A DNA stretch of 20,324 bases from a virus: the IMG/VR virus record IMGVR_UViG_3300018481_000817, positions 1-20,324 of that record; one strand, 5' to 3'. The notes below the pieces were generated by a model. The model did no database searches and had not been told where the DNA came from. It worked only from the letters and a program-made list of their open reading frames with translations. The stretch's first letter is position 1; every line of letters starts with the position of its first letter. Shown here one piece after another: positions 6,179-10,675 of the stretch. The position numbers were made by a program, and so were the translations under genes.

Positions 6179-6816
6179 GCGGGCTCCTCAACCCCGGCAA
6201 TGCCGGGGAGGTCAGGGTGGACGTAGACGCGCCGGTCCTCGATGGGGTCCTCCAGGGCCTTGAGCAGCTCACGAACGAACTCGTCGGTGAGCGGCTCGAT
6301 CAGCCACTTGCTCCCGTACTTGTAGCCGGTCTGAGGGCACGGTGGAACGTTGTCCAGCCGCCACCCAATCACGTCGGTGACTCCCTCGGGGACCGTGTCG
6401 TCCTGGTGGGTACACGCGGCGCGGAGCCCGTTGTTGTGCCAGGTGTCGGCGGCCTCCTTGAGGAAGCGAACCAGCTCCTCCCCATAGGTGTAGGAGTCCA
6501 GCTCGTCCAGGACGTGGTGAGCCTGCCCGCCGGTGACGATGTCCTTGCCGCTCGGCTGCCACACGTTGGTCTGGATGGCGAAGTCCAGCGGACCCGCAAT
6601 GGTGAGGTGGTCGGTGGTCTCGCGCGCTCCATCAAGCTGTTCGATGCGGATGTCGACGGTGACCTTGAGGGACCGCTTGTAGTCGTACGGCGCACCGGGT
6701 GTGCTCCCGATGGTGAGGCCGGTGATGTCGTGGTAGTGGTGCCCCGGGCGGTTGCTCGGGGTGTTGAGCATGATGGTGCCGTTGAGCCCGTTGAACTTCT
6801 TCTGCTCGGTGGTCAC
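6175..6816 (-). CDS. conserved hypothetical protein, 213 aa, WHNN...CPxTGY type
   Basis: Residues 1-115 look beta-rich. Then comes a helix (GEELVRFLKEAADTW) and the motif WHNNGLRAACTHQ (126-138; His127, Cys135, His137). CPQTGYKYGSKWLIEPL (160-176) follows, ending in a helix. The WHxNxxRAxCxHQ plus CPxTGYxYGxxWL pair is characteristic of a family seen in actinobacterial phages and mobile regions; the Cys/His residues could hold a metal. The activity is unknown to me. The GTG start overlaps the upstream stop, and no separate strong ribosome site is visible, so translation is probably coupled. Confidence 0.7.
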   Translation of the reverse strand: MTTEQKKFNGLNGTIMLNTPSNRPGHHYHDITGLTIGSTPGAPYDYKRSLKVTVDIRIEQLDGARETTDHLTIAGPLDFAIQTNVWQPSGKDIVTGGQAHHVLDELDSYTYGEELVRFLKEAADTWHNNGLRAACTHQDDTVPEGVTDVIGWRLDNVPPCPQTGYKYGSKWLIEPLTDEFVRELLKALEDPIEDRRVYVHPDLPGIAGVEEPA

Positions 6817-7169
6817 GCGGGGACCTGCTTTCCGTCCTCAGTGAGGGCCATTCCGTGGCTTCGTCGGGTGTGAATCGAGAGGCCCTGCCACGTGGGGAAG
6901 TCGGCGTCACACCCCGGCTGCTGGCAGGGACCGGGGGCAGGCCTGGTGGCTCGGTTGCGCGTCTGCTTGGGTACGGCAAAGGGTTGACCGATGGCATCGG
7001 CCAGCTCCAGAGCCTCGTCGAGCGTGATGACCTTCCGGCACGGGGCACACAGGTCAACCACGACCGGCTTGCCCTTGCTGTTGAGCAACGGCGTCTCCTC
7101 GGCGTCCTCGGAGCTGTCCTCGTGGATGTTCACCCTGTCACACAGGGTGTAGGTAACAACTTGCTTCAC
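6813..7169 (-). CDS. C2H2 zinc-finger protein, 118 aa
   Basis: The C-terminal half has a classical C2H2 finger: Cys82-x4-Cys87-x12-His100-x4-His105 (CQQPGCDADFPTWQGLSIHT then RRSH). It follows a basic, Pro-rich linker. The N-terminal part has Cys10 and CAPC (41-44), a possible second metal site. GTG at 7169 has AAGGAGAG six bases upstream, which decides the start over the longer frame to 7286. It could bind DNA or RNA. Single C2H2 fingers of this type do occur in actinophages, but the target is unknown. Confidence 0.75.
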   Translation of the reverse strand: MKQVVTYTLCDRVNIHEDSSEDAEETPLLNSKGKPVVVDLCAPCRKVITLDEALELADAIGQPFAVPKQTRNRATRPAPGPCQQPGCDADFPTWQGLSIHTRRSHGMALTEDGKQVPA

Positions 7170-7315
7170 TGCTTCTCTCCTTTGGGTTGAGGACGCTCCC
7201 ACAGCGGCAGCGCGTCCTCGCCAGTCTCCTCGGAAAATTCGAGGAGGACATCTGGTTGGTCTACATGGTGGCCGAACGTGAACCATCCGGCCGGTGGGGG
7301 CTGGTAGCTGGTCAC
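7166..7315 (-). CDS. small acidic hypothetical protein, 49 aa
   Basis: The sequence begins MTSYQPPPAGWFTFGHH and continues with an acidic segment (EFSEETGEDALPLWERPQP). The GTG at 7315 has GGAGAG about 11 bases upstream, and the stop overlaps the next GTG as GTGA. It is supported by the coupling and by its fit in an otherwise empty gap. No function is known. Confidence 0.55.
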   Translation of the reverse strand: MTSYQPPPAGWFTFGHHVDQPDVLLEFSEETGEDALPLWERPQPKGEKQ

Positions 7316-7322
7316 GTCATAA

Positions 7323-7682
7323 TCACTCTCCGGAAGCGCCCGGAGGAGCCTCGGTCATCACGCGGGTGACCGACTCCAGCCGGAGTGCGTTTCTGCCGTC
7401 ACCCACGATGCGGCCGAGCCCTTCGTGGAGGTAGTCATCGGGGTACTCGTAATGACCCTTGACCTTCCCTCCGTAGGAGTCCAGCGTTTCCCAGCGTTTG
7501 GTCTGACAGCTCACACAGCGTAGAGCCCGCTCGTAACCTCCCTTGATGGGGTAGGCCGTCCACGGAGTCCAGTTGTGTCCGGTCTCGCGACACTGTAGGT
7601 AAGCCTCGGTGAGCGTCGCCGCGTAATCCGCGACTTCGTGAGGGTCGGCGTAATTCGGATCGTGGGTTGTGGCCTGGAGCAT
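7323..7682 (-). CDS. conserved phage zinc-ribbon-like protein, 119 aa
   Basis: After an acidic helix the protein has CRETGHNWTPWTAYPIKGGY (Cys31, His36), then RALRCVSCQTKRW (Cys56, Cys59). This spacing fits one zinc ribbon made of Cys31/His36 and Cys56/Cys59. A conserved-looking C-terminal part follows (YEYPDDYLHEGLGRI, NALRLES). Proteins with a C-x4-GHxW ... GGYxRxLRCxxC pattern are common in actinophages, function unknown. ATG at 7682 has AGAGAGG upstream. It is the first gene of the operon ending at the TetR gene, with operator copy 4 about 45-55 bp upstream. Confidence 0.75.
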   Translation of the reverse strand: MLQATTHDPNYADPHEVADYAATLTEAYLQCRETGHNWTPWTAYPIKGGYERALRCVSCQTKRWETLDSYGGKVKGHYEYPDDYLHEGLGRIVGDGRNALRLESVTRVMTEAPPGASGE

Positions 7683-7725
7683 GAACTAAAGGCCTCTCTG
7701 AAGTGTTGGGTCAACGTTAATTAGG

Positions 7726-7762
7726 TTGGGTGTAACCATACCTAGATCTGCGGGGACGTAAA
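7726..7762 (-). promoter_or_regulatory. promoter with operator candidate, copy 4, for the small-gene operon
   Basis: On the minus strand, 7740-7726 reads TATGGTTACACCCAA, a full match to the repeated motif. TATGGT is a likely -10 and TTTACG (7762-7757) a -35 with a 16-bp spacer. The -10 is 53 bp from the ATG at 7682, close to the 48 bp seen for copy 3. A half-site, ACCCAA, lies at 7711-7706. Confidence 0.55.
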
Positions 7763-7769
7763 TAGGAAA

Positions 7770-7813
7770 CGCCCCACCAAAGGTCCCTATTTCTACAGGA
7801 CCCCGGTGGGGCG
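7770..7813 (-). terminator. terminator of the lysis/late operon
   Basis: The outer stem CGCCCCACC (7770-7778) pairs with GGTGGGGCG (7805-7813). The inner stem GGTCC (7782-7786) pairs with GGACC (7798-7802). On the minus strand TTTCCTATTT follows directly. It lies about 38 bp after the stop of the last late gene. The remaining part of the 7683-7851 gap holds only the promoter. Confidence 0.85.
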
Positions 7814-7851
7814 AATTCTGGTGGATATGCCCTGGTGGGCATTGCCGGTAG

Positions 7852-8433
7852 TCAGTCGTAACAGCGCTTGGGAGGGTCGGGGTAGGGGTTGGCCGCCTGG
7901 GTCTCCCCGGACTTCTGAACCAGCTCGTCCAGGGCGGCATAGGCCTTCCGGTGTTCCTCCAGTGCCCCACGGAACCGAGCTGTGTCCGGCGCGTCATTGC
8001 CGGGCTCGAACAGCGGGGGCACCGCCGCGAAGACAGCGGCGACCGTGCTGTCCAGCTTGTCCCTAGCTTTGGTGACGGCGGAGTTGCGCGACGTGCGTGC
8101 GTCCAGGGCGACCGCGAACTCGGTGGCCCAGGTGGAGAGGCACTCCAGGGACTCGGCGCGCTGCTCCTGTTCCCGCTCGACCCGCTCGGAGGCTCGGGTG
8201 GACATCACGGCCGACCAGATCACCACGGCGAGCATGAGGATGATGACGAGGTCGCGGGCTCGCTCCAGGGAGAGGGTGACAGCTCCGCGCTCGTCCATCT
8301 TGTTGGTGATGTCGTCCATCTTGGCGTCGATCTCCTTCGTGAGGTCGCGGGTCTGCCACAGCGCTCGGCCGAACCAGCCGACAGCGTTTCCGGCCGTGAA
8401 CGCGACGGCGGCGAGGAGGAGGTCAGACCACAT
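7852..8433 (-). CDS. membrane protein of the lysis cassette, 193 aa
   Basis: TM1 is at about residues 4-24 (DLLLAAVAFTAGNAVGWFG) and TM2 at about 60-79 (LVIILMLAVVIWSAV). They are separated by a charged helical region (LTKEIDAKMDDITNKMDERG) with coiled-coil character. The C-terminal 110 residues are helical, with a Pro-rich end and one terminal Cys. ATG at 8433 lies inside the holin gene (11-bp overlap) behind AAGGAGGA, so the two are co-translated. It could be a second holin, an antiholin or a spanin-like helper. The location supports a lysis role; the exact function is unknown. Confidence 0.7.
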   Translation of the reverse strand: MWSDLLLAAVAFTAGNAVGWFGRALWQTRDLTKEIDAKMDDITNKMDERGAVTLSLERARDLVIILMLAVVIWSAVMSTRASERVEREQEQRAESLECLSTWATEFAVALDARTSRNSAVTKARDKLDSTVAAVFAAVPPLFEPGNDAPDTARFRGALEEHRKAYAALDELVQKSGETQAANPYPDPPKRCYD

Positions 8434-8626
8434 CGTCGTCCTCCTTCTTGTCCTTGCGCTTCTTCTCGGAGTGTCCGAGCCAGTTGACGACCGCGCCGAC
8501 CACGGCACCGATGGTGGCCAGGGTGGTGGGGGAGAGGTCCATGCCGAGCTGCTTGCCCCACACGAGCGCGATCACGGCGACGGCACCGGCGGTGATGATG
8601 ACCCACTGAGGAACGGTGGACACCAT
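8423..8626 (-). CDS. holin-like protein
   Basis: This 67-aa protein has two hydrophobic helices (about residues 8-24 and 33-51) and a highly charged C-terminal tail (HSEKKRKDKKEDDD), the usual plan of a small phage holin. Holins collect in the cytoplasmic membrane and open it at a set time, releasing or activating the endolysin. ATG at 8626 has AGGAGGAC directly upstream. It sits two genes after the endolysin, with the EEP-family gene between them. Confidence 0.75.
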   Translation of the reverse strand: MVSTVPQWVIITAGAVAVIALVWGKQLGMDLSPTTLATIGAVVGAVVNWLGHSEKKRKDKKEDDDVV

Positions 8627-8632
8627 GTCCTC

Positions 8633-9415
8633 CTAACGGGTGTTGAGGACTGTTCCCCGGAGGGAATGGTCGGAATTGAGCCGTCGGGTGAACTTGTGGG
8701 TCACCCTCCACCCGGTCCGGGCGACGGCGATGTGGTCGAGCGCCCGGGGCGCGGGAGTGGTCCAGTGCCACCGGGTCATGGCGGGGATCTCCGGCTCGCG
8801 CCGGTTCCAGTCCCCACCGATCACCAGCGGTCCGGCCGGAAGGTGTTCTCGAGTTGTGGTCCAGGCCTGCCGCCACCGGTCGGCCCGGTGCTCCCTCCGG
8901 CAGCCGTTGCGCTGGGGGTAGTGGAGGGAGAGCGCGGTGAACCGTTGTCCGGTGTCCCGGAGCTGGAGCGGGGCCAGGGTGACCCAGCGCGCGGGGTTGT
9001 ATGAGGGTGAGCCGTCCGGGCACCTCGGGGTGGGGTCGGAGACGCGGAGCGCCTCGGGCTCACCAGCGCCGCGTAGGCGGGCGGTACGCCACGAGATGGG
9101 TACTCCGCCCGCTGTGCGCCTGGTGGTGGCCCAGGGCCGCCCTAGCGCCTCCCGTACGGCCCGGTAGTCGCTCCGCTCCCCAATCTCCTGCCACAGCACC
9201 AGGTCACACGAGCGCGCGGCGGTCCGTACGTCCTCGCGCACCTGGTGGTCCGGCATGTCCGGGGTGTTCTGGATGTTGGCGGTACAGACCCTCAGCCGGC
9301 CCTCGTCACCGTGTGCCGGGGTGAGGCCCACGGCGTCGACGAACACCACCAGGGCCACCACCAGGGTCAAGGACCCCATCACAACAACGAGCCGGGTCAA
9401 GTCCTTCCCGTTCAC
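8633..9415 (-). CDS. membrane-anchored or secreted EEP-family (DNase I-like) hydrolase
   Basis: This 260-aa protein has an N-terminal hydrophobic helix (about residues 9-29), which is a signal peptide or anchor. It is followed by an endonuclease/exonuclease/phosphatase fold with all core motifs: TANIQN (45-50), WQEIG (Glu77), SLHYP (His165), GGDWN (Asp202, Asn204), DHIAV (Asp227, His228) and SDHSL (Asp249, His250). The family cleaves phosphodiester or phosphoester bonds in nucleic acids, lipids or sugars with a divalent metal. The GTG start overlaps the endolysin stop (GTGA). Placed outside the membrane it might degrade DNA released at lysis, or a cell-envelope phosphodiester such as teichoic acid. 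The substrate is not shown by the sequence. Confidence 0.85.
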   Translation of the reverse strand: MNGKDLTRLVVVMGSLTLVVALVVFVDAVGLTPAHGDEGRLRVCTANIQNTPDMPDHQVREDVRTAARSCDLVLWQEIGERSDYRAVREALGRPWATTRRTAGGVPISWRTARLRGAGEPEALRVSDPTPRCPDGSPSYNPARWVTLAPLQLRDTGQRFTALSLHYPQRNGCRREHRADRWRQAWTTTREHLPAGPLVIGGDWNRREPEIPAMTRWHWTTPAPRALDHIAVARTGWRVTHKFTRRLNSDHSLRGTVLNTR

Positions 9416-10158
9416 TCGCGGAAGTTCCGTCCCAGGCCGATCCGGGACAGCGACAACATGTCCGGAGTGGCGGCGCGGCCGGTGCCCCCGACGCGCAGCT
9501 CGTGAGCCTTCCAGGCGGCCACGGTCCGCTTGCCGACGTAGCCGTCCACGACGAGCCCAGCTCCGTACTTCTTGTTGAGCGCGATCTGGATGTTGCCGGT
9601 GCCGTGGTAGCGCTGGATGTCTCCGAGGTCGAGCCCCTGGGCGATGCGGAATTGGGACTGGATGATGCCGAGGTTGGAGATGGCCGAGGGAGAGGGAACC
9701 CAGCTCGGGACCTGCCCGGGGAGCTGGTTCTTCTTGATCCGCTGGGCGATGCCCCGGAGGGTGGTCGAGTTGGTGATGATGCCGAAGTGCATCTCGTCCT
9801 TGCGACCCTTGTAGTTGCCACCCCAGCGGACGGTGCCTTCCAGGTCCTTGAGGATCTTCTGGATGGCGGCATTCTGCTTGGCCGAGAACGACCCGGTGAC
9901 CCCAAGTACGTGGGCAGGAGCGTTTAGGTCGATGGCCGTACCTGACGCATGGTTGGACAGGGTGGAGGACCCGATGATGTCCCGGTAGCTATACCCCCAG
10001 GACCAGGCCTTGTTGATCTTCTCCACCTCGGCGTTGAACCGCTGGCAGAGGTAGTTGAAGACCGTGTGGACGTCTCCGGCCGCGACCGAGCCGGTGATCC
10101 AGGACAGCGGCTCCAGGTGAGCGGGAGGAGCTGGCCACCCGTTCTGGGAGACGCTCAT
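9412..10158 (-). CDS. endolysin, M15-type peptidase with peptidoglycan-binding domain
   Basis: In this 248-aa protein, the N-terminal domain has SNHASGTAIDLNA with His70 and Asp77, and DEMHFGI with Glu122 and His124. These are the zinc and catalytic residues of the VanY/L-alanyl-D-glutamate peptidase group (peptidase family M15). The C-terminal domain (about 178-222) resembles a PG_binding_1 fold (IQIALNKKYGAGLVVDGYVG). No signal peptide is seen, so export would depend on the holin. ATG at 10158 overlaps the TGA of the upstream small gene (ATGA). It would cut the peptide stem of the host wall at lysis. Confidence 0.9.
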   Translation of the reverse strand: MSVSQNGWPAPPAHLEPLSWITGSVAAGDVHTVFNYLCQRFNAEVEKINKAWSWGYSYRDIIGSSTLSNHASGTAIDLNAPAHVLGVTGSFSAKQNAAIQKILKDLEGTVRWGGNYKGRKDEMHFGIITNSTTLRGIAQRIKKNQLPGQVPSWVPSPSAISNLGIIQSQFRIAQGLDLGDIQRYHGTGNIQIALNKKYGAGLVVDGYVGKRTVAAWKAHELRVGGTGRAATPDMLSLSRIGLGRNFRE

Positions 10159-10277
10159 TCGTCTTCCTCGGGCTCCAGGTGTTCCGGGGGCTCGGTGGCC
10201 TCGGTGTCCTCGTCGGGGTCGTGGAAGAACGGAGGGGTGCCCGGCTCGGGCTCGACCTCGGGGGCCTGTTCCGTCAT
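10155..10277 (-). CDS. 40-aa acidic protein ahead of the endolysin
   Basis: The peptide is almost entirely Glu, Pro, Asp and Thr with a central PPFFHDPDED. ATG at 10277 has GAAGGAG seven bases upstream, and the stop overlaps the endolysin ATG. It may be disordered, or act mainly as a leader whose translation delivers ribosomes to the endolysin. No family can be named. Confidence 0.55.
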   Translation of the reverse strand: MTEQAPEVEPEPGTPPFFHDPDEDTEATEPPEHLEPEEDE

Positions 10278-10301
10278 GGCGTGCTCCTTCGGGTACGCGA
10301 A

Positions 10302-10325
10302 AGCCCCCACCGAATGGCGGGGGCT
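10302..10325 (-). terminator. terminator between tail and lysis modules
   Basis: A 10-bp stem (10302-10311 against 10316-10325, one G-U pair on the minus-strand transcript) has a 4-nt loop and is followed by TTTCGCG. It lies 16 bp after the stop of the preceding gene. It may reduce rather than stop transcription into the lysis genes, since no clear promoter is visible after it. Confidence 0.65.
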
Positions 10326-10341
10326 GAGGGGGTCGGGTGAG

Positions 10342-10647
10342 CTACTCGGTAGGTGGCTGGAGTGCCAACACGAGGGGCTGGACGGCGGCGAGGATGTCGG
10401 CGTCGGAGATCACGTCCGTTCTCGCCCCGGTGTCCGGGTTGAAGTCGGGTCGGTAGGTGTCCTTGGCGTACTGCCACTTGTCACCCCACCCGGAGGTGGC
10501 GACGAGGTGCAGCATCTGGTCAGCAACCCACTGACCAACGGACGGGATATCGACGTCGGCGGAGGCGGCTTCCTGGGCAACGGCGGCCTGGACGCGCCGT
10601 GCGAGCGACGACGACTCGGCGGCCTGGATGATGGACATGTACGACAT
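10342..10647 (-). CDS. small conserved protein at the end of the tail module, 101 aa
   Basis: This helical protein has RVQAAVAQEA, a central W-rich part (VGQWVADQMLHLVATSGWGD) and a C-terminal VISDADILAAVQPL. This plan (RVxxAVAxE, W, PGW/SGW, ItDxxILaAVQ) is shared by a family found after the tail genes in many actinophages, function unknown. ATG at 10647 has AAGGAACC upstream. The longer frame to 11160 runs antisense-like through the tail gene and is rejected. Confidence 0.7.
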   Translation of the reverse strand: MSYMSIIQAAESSSLARRVQAAVAQEAASADVDIPSVGQWVADQMLHLVATSGWGDKWQYAKDTYRPDFNPDTGARTDVISDADILAAVQPLVLALQPPTE

Positions 10648-10675
10648 GAGCGGTTCCTTGAAGGGTTGAGGGTGG

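Noticed and set aside
7706-7711. A second full operator before the 7682 gene
   Set aside because: Only the ACCCAA half is present; the TATGG half is missing.
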